Under the pieces are notes generated by a model. That model was not told the DNA's origin and made no database searches. It saw nothing but the letters and a program-made list of their open reading frames with translations. A stretch of DNA of 34,532 bases from Moraxella sp. (lineage in GTDB: Bacteria; Pseudomonadota; Gammaproteobacteria; Pseudomonadales; Moraxellaceae). Location: NCBI GenBank assembly GCA_030528385.1, contig JAUMYZ010000017.1, positions 1 to 34,532 on the forward strand, given 5' to 3'. The stretch's first letter is position 1, and each line of letters opens with the position of its first letter. Of the stretch, positions 8,818 to 17,304 are shown piece after piece. The position numbers and the translations under genes were made by a program.

Positions 8818-10089
8818 ATGAAAGTCAAACCCTTAGCCATTACCCTTGCCATTGTGTCGGCAATCATCAGTCCAAGTCTTGCCCAAGACATCGTCTTTGA
8901 AGTCAGCAAACAAGGCGTACAAAACCCCTATCAAATCGCTTTTGTGCCTTTTTTGGGCGACACCATGATAAGCAGCATTGTGGTCAATGACTTATCGCAT
9001 ACCGAACTAAAAACCACCAGCCAACACCTGCCCCAAAAGGCGCATTCTTCCATTGAAATCAACCAAAACCTGCCCCACTGGCAAGCGTCAGGCTTTCATT
9101 ATGCGGTGGTGGGCAATCTACAAAACGCTGGCAATAAAGTTGCCATCAACTTTGAAGTCATCGAACTGGCAACAGGCAGAGTGATGATGGGACGACAAAC
9201 CCAGCTTGCTGACAACAACCAAAGCGCACTGCGCCATGCCGCCCATGTGGTCAGCGACAAGATTTATGAAATCATCACAGGCGAAGCGGGCGACTTTACT
9301 GGCAAGATTGCCTATATTGAAGAAACGGGAGACCCCAGAAACAAAACATCAAGCCTGCGCGTGATGGACGCCGATGGACAAAATGTGCGCACTTTGTTTA
9401 CGGTGCAAGGCTCAATTTTTAGTCCTGCTTGGTCGCCTGATGGCACACGCCTTGCCTACGCGGTACAAAAACCCAATGGACTGCCCGTCATCTATGTACA
9501 AAGTGCCACTGGCGGCATGGGTCAGTTGGTTACGCCTTTTAAGGGCAATAATTTGGGGCCTTCGTTTTCTCCTGATGGCAGCAGTCTGCTGTTTTCTGGC
9601 AGCCATGAAAACAACGACCCCGCCATTTATGAACTGCATTTGGCGTCAAGACAAGTCAAAAAATTGACCCACATGCGCGGCGCCGAAAACTCACCCAGCT
9701 ACGCGCCCGATGGTCGCTCCTTTGTCTTTACAGCAGACAACGGCTCGCGCACGCCACAGCTGTATCGCTACAACATCTACAACAAACAAGCATCTGCCAT
9801 TGGTGGCAGCGCTGCCAACCCAAGGGTCAGTCCAGACGGCAGCAAAATCGCTTTTGTTTCGGGCAGAAGTTTGATGATTGCCAACACTTCGGGCGGCTCA
9901 ACCAACATTGGCACAACGGGCATTGATGAGTCTGCCAGCTTTTCACCCAACTCCAATCGCATCATTTATTCATCATACGCGGGCGGACGCGGACAAATGA
10001 CCATTCGCTCCCTAAAAACAGGTCAATCATTTGTCATCAACACCCAAGGCACGGTTCGTGAGCCCACTTGGTCGCGTGGACAAAAATGA
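8818..10089 (+). CDS. tolB: Tol-Pal system periplasmic beta-propeller protein TolB
   Basis: A 423-residue exported protein with AGGAG (8806-8810) seven bases before the ATG. Residues 1-22 are a signal peptide ending SLA before Gln-Asp. An N-terminal TolB domain (to about residue 155) is followed by a six-bladed propeller with repeated WSPDG/FSPDG-type motifs (SPAWSPDGTRLAY, SFSPDGSSLLF, SYAPDGRSFVF). TolB shuttles between TolA and Pal in the periplasm. Its stop overlaps the ATG of a small lipoprotein-like gene. Confidence 0.95.
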   Translation: MKVKPLAITLAIVSAIISPSLAQDIVFEVSKQGVQNPYQIAFVPFLGDTMISSIVVNDLSHTELKTTSQHLPQKAHSSIEINQNLPHWQASGFHYAVVGNLQNAGNKVAINFEVIELATGRVMMGRQTQLADNNQSALRHAAHVVSDKIYEIITGEAGDFTGKIAYIEETGDPRNKTSSLRVMDADGQNVRTLFTVQGSIFSPAWSPDGTRLAYAVQKPNGLPVIYVQSATGGMGQLVTPFKGNNLGPSFSPDGSSLLFSGSHENNDPAIYELHLASRQVKKLTHMRGAENSPSYAPDGRSFVFTADNGSRTPQLYRYNIYNKQASAIGGSAANPRVSPDGSKIAFVSGRSLMIANTSGGSTNIGTTGIDESASFSPNSNRIIYSSYAGGRGQMTIRSLKTGQSFVINTQGTVREPTWSRGQK

Positions 10090-10355
10090 CCCAACATGGC
10101 TTTTGGTGGGTGTGCGGGTGGGTTTGCTTGCTGACGTGCACAGGCTGTCAGCAACTGCAAATCGCCCCCCACCCCATTCCTGTGAGTCTTGCACCAACTG
10201 CCCAGCAGTTACAACAAAAACACCAGTCGCCCATTTTACCCAGCTGTGATGAGTTGCCACCAGTCAAAAACCGTCGTCCGACGCCACCTTGTTTGCCAAA
10301 CAAAGCACCCAACAAACCTGCCACACCGTTATTTCTTTTACAAGATTGGCTTTAG
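10086..10355 (+). CDS. Small putative lipoprotein at the end of the tol operon
   Basis: An 89-residue open frame whose ATG overlaps the tolB stop (ATGA), the same coupling used inside the operon. The N-terminus is hydrophobic and Trp/Cys-rich ([16 protein letters not shown]) and runs into LTCTGCQQ, which resembles a lipoprotein cleavage site with Cys21 as acceptor, although Cys rather than Leu at -3 is unusual. The rest is rich in Pro and Gln with two more Cys and resembles no family I know. It has no OmpA-like domain, so it is not Pal. Its stop overlaps the convergent rpiA end. It may be a bona fide operon member or a chance frame; the overlap and lipobox favour a gene. Confidence 0.55.
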   Translation: MTQHGFWWVCGWVCLLTCTGCQQLQIAPHPIPVSLAPTAQQLQQKHQSPILPSCDELPPVKNRRPTPPCLPNKAPNKPATPLFLLQDWL

Positions 10356-11020
10356 TCAAAGCAAACGGTTTGCACCCCTTGTTCGGTGGCTTTTAGCATG
10401 ATGTGAGCGGCTTGCTTGGCAAACACGCCATGACACACCACGCCAACAATGTTGTTAAGCGTTTGTTCCAGTTGCTTGGGGCTGCTCATGTCCAAGTCGT
10501 AGGTGTCCAAAATTACATTGCCATAATCGGTAACAAAACCCGAACGATACACAGGCTCACCACCGAGTTTGACCAGCTCACGCGCCACATAAGAACGCGC
10601 TTGGGGCAACACTTCTATCGCCACAGGAAAATTGCCCAGCTTGTCCACCACTTTTGAGTTGTCCACCATACAAATAAAGCGCTTGGACGCTGCTGCCACA
10701 ATTTTTTCGCGCGTTAACGCGCCACCGCCGCCCTTTATCATACAGCCTGTGCCATCAATTTCATCGGCACCATCAACATACAAATCCAGCTCGCCAACAT
10801 GATTTAAGTCCATAATCTCAATGCCAAGCGCCCGTAGTCGGTCTTCGGTCGCCTGCGAGCTGACCACCGCGCCCTTGAGCTGAACGCTGGGCAACAGCTC
10901 AATCAAACAGTTTACCGTGCTGCCAGTGCCCACACCCAAAATCATGTCTTTTTCTATATATGCCAGAGCAGCTTTGGCGGAAGCTTGTTTTTGTGGCAGT
11001 TTGGGGTCGTGATTGGTCAT
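10352..11020 (-). CDS. rpiA: Ribose-5-phosphate isomerase A
   Basis: A 222-residue protein from the ATG at 11020, matching the family's usual length of about 220. RpiA interconverts ribose 5-phosphate and ribulose 5-phosphate in the pentose phosphate pathway (cytoplasm). Visible motifs are the phosphate loop GVGTGST (29-35), DGADEID with the catalytic aspartates, and [11 protein letters not shown] with the catalytic lysine. In-frame ATGs at 11035 and 11032 are also possible, but they sit directly after the T-run of a terminator, leaving almost no leader. GGAT lies about seven bases before 11020. The gene converges with the small tol-operon lipoprotein gene. Confidence 0.93.
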   Translation of the reverse strand: MTNHDPKLPQKQASAKAALAYIEKDMILGVGTGSTVNCLIELLPSVQLKGAVVSSQATEDRLRALGIEIMDLNHVGELDLYVDGADEIDGTGCMIKGGGGALTREKIVAAASKRFICMVDNSKVVDKLGNFPVAIEVLPQARSYVARELVKLGGEPVYRSGFVTDYGNVILDTYDLDMSSPKQLEQTLNNIVGVVCHGVFAKQAAHIMLKATEQGVQTVCFD

Positions 11021-11035
11021 AATATTATCCATCAT

Positions 11036-11069
11036 TAAAAAATCCGCTTTTATTGTAGTCAAAGCGGAT
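11036..11069 (-). terminator. Rho-independent terminator between kptA and rpiA
   Basis: A perfect nine-pair stem ATCCGCTTT/AAAGCGGAT (11042-11050 with 11061-11069) with a ten-base loop is followed on the minus strand by TTTTTT (11037-11042). A T-run also precedes the stem, so it could act on both strands. It ends transcription of kptA 18 bases after its stop. Confidence 0.8.
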
Positions 11070-11086
11070 AAAAAAGAAAACAATTT

Positions 11087-11653
11087 TTACACCAAAGTGC
11101 CTTCAAAGACACTCAAATACGCCACAGGCACATGTTCGGTCAGCCACACCCCATTATCGGCCTGATAAAACTTCATGCCCGCTTGGTGCATTTTGCCCGC
11201 TTGCACCACAAACACCACCACCTTGCCATGACGCCGACCTACCTTGATGGCGGTTTGAGTGTCGGCACTTAGATGCACGTATTGGCGCTGTTGTTTGTCA
11301 ATGCCTTGCGCCATGATACCGTCAATCGCGCCGCGCGCTGTGCCATGATACAAAGTCTCTGGGGGCGCCACTTCAGGCAAATTAAGACACACATCAATAG
11401 AATGCCCCTGATTGGCGCGAATTTTTTGTTTGTGTGTGTCAAAAGCAAAACGCTGTTTGTCGTTGGTGGCAACAATGTGCTCAAGCCTTGCCATATCAAT
11501 GTGATGATGGTGGTTATTTAGCGCCCTTAACAAGGTCTCTACGTCTGCCCAGCCTTCATTGTCTAGGCTAATGCCCACCGCGTGTGGTTTGTGGCGCAAA
11601 ATCAAACTCAAAAATTTACTGATTTTTTTATCTTGTTTTTCTGTTACTGACAT
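11087..11653 (-). CDS. kptA: RNA 2'-phosphotransferase KptA
   Basis: A 188-residue protein from ATG 11653; E. coli KptA has 184. KptA/Tpt1 enzymes move an RNA 2'-phosphate to NAD+, releasing ADP-ribose 1'',2''-cyclic phosphate; the bacterial substrate is not settled. Family motifs are visible: KFLSLILRHKP near the start, YHGTARGAID, VHLSAD and GRRHGK, which hold the Arg-His-Arg-Arg active-site residues. An open frame continues upstream to 11770, but that part is the 4.5S RNA gene read through, so I use the internal ATG. No clear Shine-Dalgarno is present. The gene begins about 30 bases after the ffs terminator tract. Confidence 0.9.
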   Translation of the reverse strand: MSVTEKQDKKISKFLSLILRHKPHAVGISLDNEGWADVETLLRALNNHHHHIDMARLEHIVATNDKQRFAFDTHKQKIRANQGHSIDVCLNLPEVAPPETLYHGTARGAIDGIMAQGIDKQQRQYVHLSADTQTAIKVGRRHGKVVVFVVQAGKMHQAGMKFYQADNGVWLTEHVPVAYLSVFEGTLV

Positions 11654-11690
11654 CGTATTTTTATTATTTATAAATGCTGGATAAAAAAAT

Positions 11691-11794
11691 GACTTCACCA
11701 GCACATCTTCGGCACACTTTAAATCTACTACCGCTGCTACCTTCCGATCCTGACGGGGTTCATAAATCAAAGTTGCGAAGCTACCGATGAAGCC
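11691..11794 (-). ncRNA. ffs: Signal recognition particle RNA, bacterial 4.5S type
   Basis: Read on the minus strand, this roughly 104-base segment holds the 4.5S core: CGTCAGGATCGGAAGGTAGC followed by AGCGG, the conserved domain IV loop bound by Ffh. It then has GTGTGCCG and GATGTGCTGG as in E. coli, and CGCAAC on the 5' side. The ends pair: GGCTTCATCGGTA with the 3' GTGCTGGTGAAGTC, about thirteen pairs including G-U. A T7 run (11682-11689) follows as terminator and a promoter precedes it. Its protein partner Ffh is encoded at 27700-29253. An open frame crosses it and must not be taken as part of kptA. Confidence 0.95.
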
Positions 11795-11801
11795 AGAAAT
11801 T

Positions 11802-11829
11802 ATTCTACACTTTTTTTAGAAATTTGCAA
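11802..11829 (-). promoter_or_regulatory. Promoter of the 4.5S RNA gene
   Basis: On the minus strand TTGCAA (11824-11829) and TAGAAT (11802-11807) are 16 bases apart. The -10 box lies seven bases before the predicted RNA 5' end at 11794, the spacing expected for a direct RNA start. Confidence 0.65.
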
Positions 11830-11836
11830 GCATTTT

Positions 11837-12538
11837 TTAAGCGGTGATTGTGCGTGCATAGGCGTCCACCATCGCCAAACGCTCCAGCGTGCCAACATCC
11901 ACCCACATTTGGGTCATCAGCTCGCCCGTTACCTGCCCCTTGTCCATTGCTTGGCGCAGGCGTGGTGCCAGTGGCGCTATTTGCCCAACACCCACATCAG
12001 CAACAATCTTTGGCGACAAAACGCTCAGCCCTGCAAAAGTACAACTAGGCAATCCGTCAGTCTTGGGAGCGACTTGCTCACCGCACAAAACAAAATCGCC
12101 TGCAGGATTATGCTCGGGGTTGTCGGTCAGTACCAAATGTGCCAACCGCTCGTTCAGTTGCACGGCAGCCAAAGTCGCCAAATCAAACTGCGTCCACACA
12201 TCGCCATTAATCAGCACAAAGGGAGCGTCATCAAGCAGTCCGCCTGCCAAAGCATAGCGAATGCCACCTGCGGTCTCTAGTGGCTCGGGCAATTTACTCT
12301 CATCAGAGATTTTTAAATTCACCCCCAAAGACATCGAGCTAAGGGCATTGATGATGACATCGCCCAAATACCCCACATTGATGGTAATCTCATCAATACC
12401 CGCTTGACGCAGCCGCTCAATATGCCACACAATCAGCGGCTTGTCTGCCACACATACCAAAGGCTTTGGGGTCGTTAGGGTCAAAGGTCGCATACGCGTG
12501 CCCTTGCCTGCCGCCAAAATCATGGCTTGCTTAATCAT
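11837..12538 (-). CDS. murU: N-acetylmuramate alpha-1-phosphate uridylyltransferase MurU
   Basis: A 233-residue nucleotidyltransferase. The signature LAAGKGTRMRP at residues 8-18 binds the nucleotide, with metal ligands in NGDVWT and near the C-terminus. MurU makes UDP-MurNAc from MurNAc-1-phosphate in the recycling route that bypasses de novo UDP-MurNAc synthesis and contributes to intrinsic fosfomycin resistance in Pseudomonas. The start is the ATG at 12538, which overlaps the amgK stop (ATGA); a longer frame to 12592 is only a shadow over amgK. Co-occurrence with amgK distinguishes it from generic sugar nucleotidyltransferases. Confidence 0.92.
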   Translation of the reverse strand: MIKQAMILAAGKGTRMRPLTLTTPKPLVCVADKPLIVWHIERLRQAGIDEITINVGYLGDVIINALSSMSLGVNLKISDESKLPEPLETAGGIRYALAGGLLDDAPFVLINGDVWTQFDLATLAAVQLNERLAHLVLTDNPEHNPAGDFVLCGEQVAPKTDGLPSCTFAGLSVLSPKIVADVGVGQIAPLAPRLRQAMDKGQVTGELMTQMWVDVGTLERLAMVDAYARTITA

Positions 12539-13554
12539 TTTAGCGCCCCAAATACTCGTTGATAAGCGGGCAGCACACACGCTTTGAGCCACGCCAAAAA
12601 CTCACCATACTGTCCATAGTGCTCAAACAGCCACGTCAGCTCTGTCAATAAATCCTGCATGACTTTGGGAATGTTTTGCAAATATCGGTCTTTGCCATCG
12701 CGCTGCGACAAACGCACAAAAATCCCCAGCACCTTTAGGTGGCGCTGCACGCCCATGACATTGACGTCTTTGACAAATGTTTGCAAATCCACAGCAGGCA
12801 ATTTTTGTTGATAAAAATCCTTAATGATTTGGTTGACCCACGCTTCATCAAATCCAATATAAGCGTCGCGCACAAGGCTGACCAAATCATAAGTATAAGC
12901 CCCAATCAACGCGTCTTGAAAATCAATAACTCCCAGCTCGCCGCTGCTTTTGTCCACCATCAAATTGCGGCTGTGATAATCGCGGTGAACGATGACCTTG
13001 GGCTGCGTTTGAATGTCTTTGATGAGCGCATCTTTGGTCTGTTGCCAAAGCTGCATGCCCTTATCGTCTAAGACCACGCCAATATAGGGCAAAAACCACT
13101 GAGCAAACAAATCCATCTCTTGGGCGAGCTTATCGTCATCATAATGCGCCAGTGGCACATCAATCTCAATGCTTTGTAAATCCAGCAACGTGGCAAGCGC
13201 TTTTTGGTAATATCTGTCGCGTTGTGTTTGCTCGTCAATCACCTGAGCAAACTCCACCGTGCCAAAATCTTGTAGCAGCAAAAAGCCTTTTTTAAGGTCG
13301 CTGGCGATAATCTCTGGCACGTTGATTGTTTCGCTCATGATGTTGGCAACGTGCACAAAGGCATCAACGTTTTCTTTTTGGGGCGGCGCGTCCATCAGCA
13401 AATAGGTCATGCCCGTCTTTTCATGCTCACTTTTAACATCAAAAAAAATACGATGATAACGGCGAAAACTGGCATCGCCTGCCAAACTCTGCACAAAAAA
13501 CCCTTGAGTTAAGTGCGCATTTAAAAAGTCCATCATCTCATCAGAGCGGTTCAT
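12535..13554 (-). CDS. amgK: Anomeric MurNAc/GlcNAc kinase AmgK
   Basis: A 339-residue aminoglycoside-phosphotransferase-fold kinase. Catalytic HRDYHSRN lies around residues 190-197 and the metal-binding VIDFQ around 209-213. AmgK phosphorylates C1 of MurNAc or GlcNAc in the cytoplasm and hands MurNAc-1-phosphate to MurU. The start is ATG 13554 with GGGGA six bases before it; the open frame reaches a TTG at 13566 that adds only four residues. It lies back to back with lptD, an arrangement also found in Pseudomonas. Confidence 0.92.
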   Translation of the reverse strand: MNRSDEMMDFLNAHLTQGFFVQSLAGDASFRRYHRIFFDVKSEHEKTGMTYLLMDAPPQKENVDAFVHVANIMSETINVPEIIASDLKKGFLLLQDFGTVEFAQVIDEQTQRDRYYQKALATLLDLQSIEIDVPLAHYDDDKLAQEMDLFAQWFLPYIGVVLDDKGMQLWQQTKDALIKDIQTQPKVIVHRDYHSRNLMVDKSSGELGVIDFQDALIGAYTYDLVSLVRDAYIGFDEAWVNQIIKDFYQQKLPAVDLQTFVKDVNVMGVQRHLKVLGIFVRLSQRDGKDRYLQNIPKVMQDLLTELTWLFEHYGQYGEFLAWLKACVLPAYQRVFGALK

Positions 13555-13743
13555 CACATTCCCCAACGTCAGTCAAATTGAACTAGTTTAGCCGATTTTT
13601 GCCACTTTCTCTAGCATTTTAACAATTTATCCAATCTTTGCACATAATCGGCTCATCATCGCCATGATTTGTTTATTCAAATGACAAAAAATAGTGTAAA
13701 ATGAGCGCAATCACGCATTCTACCCAAAAGGTCAGCGCCAGTA

Positions 13744-16191
13744 ATGACAGCCCATGCTTTATTTTTTTATCACAAAAAAACCGCACTTGCCACCAGCGTT
13801 CAGCTTATGTTGTGGGCGGTTGCGCCAGTTGCCGTTGCCCATGCCACAAATGCCAACCAAAGCCTAAGCACACTTGCCCAATATTACCAAAGCAAACCCA
13901 CCGCCGATGCTCGCTGTCATGGCGCATGGGTACAACCCACAAAAACACCCCTAAACACAACCTTGACACCAAGCTCTGATAACGCCTTTTATGCCCAAGC
14001 AGATTATGGCTACTGGGACAACAAAAGTTACGCTGAACTGGCTGGCAATGTGGTGGTTGAACAAGACGGACAACAAATCAGCGCCGACAAAATCACTTAT
14101 GATTTTGCAGGCAAACAAGCCATCGCCCAAGGTCAAGTGCTCTTTGGTGAATACAAACAAGAAGCGTCGTCCACACAAGGCCTTGGCATGATTGGCGTTG
14201 CCCAAAAACTGCACTACCACACAGACGGCACCCAAGCGCTTGCCCAAGACGTCGCCTTTGCCAGCAGCAGCATTGGCGCACACGGCTACGCCAAACAATT
14301 GCAAAAAATAGACCAGCAGCATTATCAGATGCAAGATGTTATGTTCAGCACCTGTCCGCCCACCCAACAAAAATGGCACCTACAAGCCGACAGCATTGAC
14401 ATCAACAGCGACACAGGGCGTGGCGTTGCCAAAAACAGCACTCTTAAAATCGGCAAGGTGCCCGTGCTGCGCCTGCCTTATTTTAATTTCCCCATTGATG
14501 ACAGGCGCGCCAGCGGTTTTTTGTTGCCCAAAGTGGGTTTTTCAGACAACCTTGAAGTCAGCGCGCCTTATTATTTAAATCTTGCGCCCAATTATGACGC
14601 CACATTGACCCCCACGCTGTTTGCCAATCGCAACCCCATGCTGACAGGCGAGTTTCGTTATTTGACCAGCCGTTATGGCTCGGGCAATTTGACCGCTTCT
14701 TTTTTACCCCAAGACCGCAGATACGGCGACAATAACCGCAGCAGGGTGTTTTTTAATCACGATTGGCGCTCAAAAAGCCACCCCCACTTACACGCTTATG
14801 CCACTTATCGCTATGTATCAGACAAGGACTATCTGAGCGACTTTGACAGCTTGGGGCTTGAAAACAATCCACTCAACCTACCAAGACGCCTTGGTGGCGG
14901 CTATTATAACGATTATCTCACTGCCGATGTGCGCGCCGAGACCTTTCAGACACTGGGTGGCACCAACAACGATGGCACCCCCATCCAAGACAAAGACAAA
15001 CCTTATTCACGCCTGCCGCAGCTGTCCATCAATTATCGTTTGCCAAAGGTGTTTCGTCAACTTGACAAACTACAAATCACTGGCACCCACCAAAGCGCCT
15101 ATTTTAAAAAATCCATCAAGGACGACTCCGAAACAGAAAAAAGCGGTGTGCGCATGTACAACCAAATCAGCGCCAGCTATCCCATGTTAAAGCCTTGGGG
15201 CTACATCACCCCCAAGCTGGGGTTGGCGCAGCTGTACGTTTCTTATGACGAAGACAGTTTGGCAGGACAAAACTTAAGCAAAGCCGAAGGCAGTTATTTG
15301 GTGGTTGCACCACAAATCAGCCTTGACACGGGGGTATTTTTTGAAAAAAAAGGCTCTCCTTTTGGTTGGTATGATGCCACATTGGGGGGCTATCAGGTTG
15401 TCAGCCCACGCCTAAAATACAATTACACCCCCTACAAAAACCAAAGCAAAATTCCCAACTTTGAAACCGCCATTGCCGCCATCAGCTACGACCAACTGCT
15501 CTCTGACAGCTGGTTTTTGGGCTATGACCGTATCCAAGACCTGCACGCCATCACCCCTGCCGTCAGTTATCGTTATGTGGACAAGCATGGCTTGACCCGT
15601 TTTGAAGGCAGTGTTGCTGAGCAATTTTTTCTTGATGACGCCAAAGTTGGTATCAACGACAGTCAAGTTTTCACTGGCAAAAGCTCAGGCATGGCATGGC
15701 AAGCAAGCGCCCAACCCAGCCAGTCTTTGTGGATAGAGATGGCAGGCGCTTTGACGCCCAACTACGACCTAAACTCAGCCGTGCTTCAGCTTCGCTACCA
15801 ACCAAACAACAAAAGCCTATACAACTTTGGCATCATAGAGCGCAAAGCACACAAAGCCACCAACCAGCAAAGCCTGTCTGCTTATACAGCGTCGGCAGTG
15901 TTTCCTATCAACAACCGTTGGCGATTGTTGTCTCAGGCTCAATACGACCACAAAAACCAACGCTGGCTGGGTGCGCTCATCGGAGTCAATTATGAAGACT
16001 GCTGTTATGGCGTGTCCGTTTATGCGCGCCACTATCGCAACGACTTATCACCCAACGCCAAAGCCAACAACGCCATCATGGCAGAAATCCGTCTTAATGG
16101 CATTGGTGGACAAAGCAATCTTGACCGCTTGATGAACGACAAAGTCATGGGTTATGAGCGCGCCAAAAACGCATGGCAAGGCAATCATTAA
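13744..16191 (+). CDS. lptD: LPS-assembly protein LptD
   Basis: An 815-residue outer-membrane protein. A signal peptide covers roughly residues 1-34 (AVAHA). An OstA/LptA-like periplasmic domain (about 85-240) follows, then a long beta-barrel with alternating aromatic strands. Cys58, Cys204 and the adjacent pair Cys753-Cys754 match the four cysteines that form the essential disulphides of LptD. LptD with LptE places lipopolysaccharide (lipooligosaccharide in Moraxella) in the outer leaflet. It is followed by surA, whose product folds LptD, a conserved pairing. The start is ATG 13744; the Shine-Dalgarno is weak. Confidence 0.96.
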   Translation: MTAHALFFYHKKTALATSVQLMLWAVAPVAVAHATNANQSLSTLAQYYQSKPTADARCHGAWVQPTKTPLNTTLTPSSDNAFYAQADYGYWDNKSYAELAGNVVVEQDGQQISADKITYDFAGKQAIAQGQVLFGEYKQEASSTQGLGMIGVAQKLHYHTDGTQALAQDVAFASSSIGAHGYAKQLQKIDQQHYQMQDVMFSTCPPTQQKWHLQADSIDINSDTGRGVAKNSTLKIGKVPVLRLPYFNFPIDDRRASGFLLPKVGFSDNLEVSAPYYLNLAPNYDATLTPTLFANRNPMLTGEFRYLTSRYGSGNLTASFLPQDRRYGDNNRSRVFFNHDWRSKSHPHLHAYATYRYVSDKDYLSDFDSLGLENNPLNLPRRLGGGYYNDYLTADVRAETFQTLGGTNNDGTPIQDKDKPYSRLPQLSINYRLPKVFRQLDKLQITGTHQSAYFKKSIKDDSETEKSGVRMYNQISASYPMLKPWGYITPKLGLAQLYVSYDEDSLAGQNLSKAEGSYLVVAPQISLDTGVFFEKKGSPFGWYDATLGGYQVVSPRLKYNYTPYKNQSKIPNFETAIAAISYDQLLSDSWFLGYDRIQDLHAITPAVSYRYVDKHGLTRFEGSVAEQFFLDDAKVGINDSQVFTGKSSGMAWQASAQPSQSLWIEMAGALTPNYDLNSAVLQLRYQPNNKSLYNFGIIERKAHKATNQQSLSAYTASAVFPINNRWRLLSQAQYDHKNQRWLGALIGVNYEDCCYGVSVYARHYRNDLSPNAKANNAIMAEIRLNGIGGQSNLDRLMNDKVMGYERAKNAWQGNH

Positions 16192-16203
16192 ACAGGCGCT
16201 CAT

Positions 16204-16232
16204 TTGACGGCAATACGCCCAAATGCTAAACT
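16204..16232 (+). promoter_or_regulatory. Promoter candidate for surA
   Basis: TTGACG (16204-16209) and TAAACT (16227-16232) are separated by 17 bases in the short gap after lptD, 28 bases before the surA ATG. This would allow surA expression independent of lptD. Confidence 0.45.
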
Positions 16233-16259
16233 TAGCCAAAATCATTCAAGGAACACCCA

Positions 16260-17252
16260 ATGAAACTCCCTTTTTTGCTTCTGATAAAAGCCTTAGCGCT
16301 CACCAGCGTGCTTGCCAACACGTCCGCCTTTGCCCAAGCCATCAGCACCACCCAAGCCACCGACGGCATTTTGGCGCAAGTCAATGACGAAATCATCTTA
16401 AAAAGCGAATTTATCGCCGCCAGCAGTGCCCTTGACGCCCAATATCGCGCCCAACGTCTCAATGTCAGCCCCGAACAGCTCCAAGCCCAAGTATTGGACG
16501 CTTTGATTGTGCGCAAACTTCAACTTGGTATCATCAACAAAGCCGGTTTTAGCCCTGACGAAAACACCATCAACCGCCAATTACAACAAATCGCCCAGAG
16601 TCAAGGCCACAGCAATCTTAGTGAGTTGCAAAAAGCACTAGACAGCAAACAACAAGGCAGTTATAGCGCCCTGCGCAATCAGCTCATTGAAGACGCTTCT
16701 TTGGCAGCACTGTGGCAAGCACAAGTTGCCCCCCGCATCAACATCAGCAATCACGAAATTGACACATTTTTAAACTCACCTGAAGGCGCAAAAATCCCGA
16801 GCGAAACTGTGCTCGTTCCCCAATGGCAAACCAGCCACATTTTGGTGCGCGTAGACAGCCAACAAAGCGCCACCATCGCCCAACAAAAAATCAATGCGCT
16901 CTATCGGCAATTACAAGAAGGCGCAGATTTTAAAAGTTTGGCAGCGACTTATTCAGACGACACTGGCTCAGCCAGCCAAAATGGCAGCCTTGGTTGGGTT
17001 GGCGAAGGCGAAATGGTCAGCGAATTTGAAACGGTGATGAAAAACACCCAAGCTGGCGATTTTTCTGCGCCTTTTCGCTCACAGTTTGGTTGGCATATCT
17101 TAAAAGTAGACAATGTTCGCCAGCATGACGTTACCACCCAAACGCGCCGCGACATTGCCAAAGAGATTTTGTTTGAGCGCATTGCTCCCCAAGCCGAAGA
17201 CGACTGGATACAAGAGTTGCGCGCAGGCGCCTATATCAACATCTTTGATTGA
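16260..17252 (+). CDS. surA: Periplasmic chaperone/peptidyl-prolyl isomerase SurA
   Basis: A 330-residue exported protein with AAGGA (16248-16252) seven bases before the ATG. The signal peptide ends around residue 25 (SAFA before Gln). A SurA N-terminal domain (about 33-165) is followed by a single parvulin domain (about 190-285) with SHILVRV, GSLGWVGEGEMV and GWHILKV. SurA escorts outer-membrane proteins, including LptD, across the periplasm. E. coli SurA (428 residues) has two parvulin domains; only one is present here. Confidence 0.92.
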   Translation: MKLPFLLLIKALALTSVLANTSAFAQAISTTQATDGILAQVNDEIILKSEFIAASSALDAQYRAQRLNVSPEQLQAQVLDALIVRKLQLGIINKAGFSPDENTINRQLQQIAQSQGHSNLSELQKALDSKQQGSYSALRNQLIEDASLAALWQAQVAPRINISNHEIDTFLNSPEGAKIPSETVLVPQWQTSHILVRVDSQQSATIAQQKINALYRQLQEGADFKSLAATYSDDTGSASQNGSLGWVGEGEMVSEFETVMKNTQAGDFSAPFRSQFGWHILKVDNVRQHDVTTQTRRDIAKEILFERIAPQAEDDWIQELRAGAYINIFD

Positions 17253-17304
17253 CGCTGGTTTAGGGTTTTGCCCAGTGGCTTTGTTGGCAAAAAAAGACGG
17301 CGTT

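Noticed and set aside
11654-11770. Extra 39 residues at the start of kptA
   Set aside because: This is the 4.5S RNA gene and its terminator read as codons; homologues start at the internal ATG.
15344-15351. A8 run inside lptD as a possible phase-variation tract
   Set aside because: lptD is essential, the frame is intact, and A-runs of this length are common in AT-rich lysine codons; no evidence for switching.
17113-17304. Longer start for sbcD overlapping surA by about 140 bases
   Set aside because: The added residues are antiphase surA sequence and do not match SbcD, which begins at the LHTSDWHLG region.
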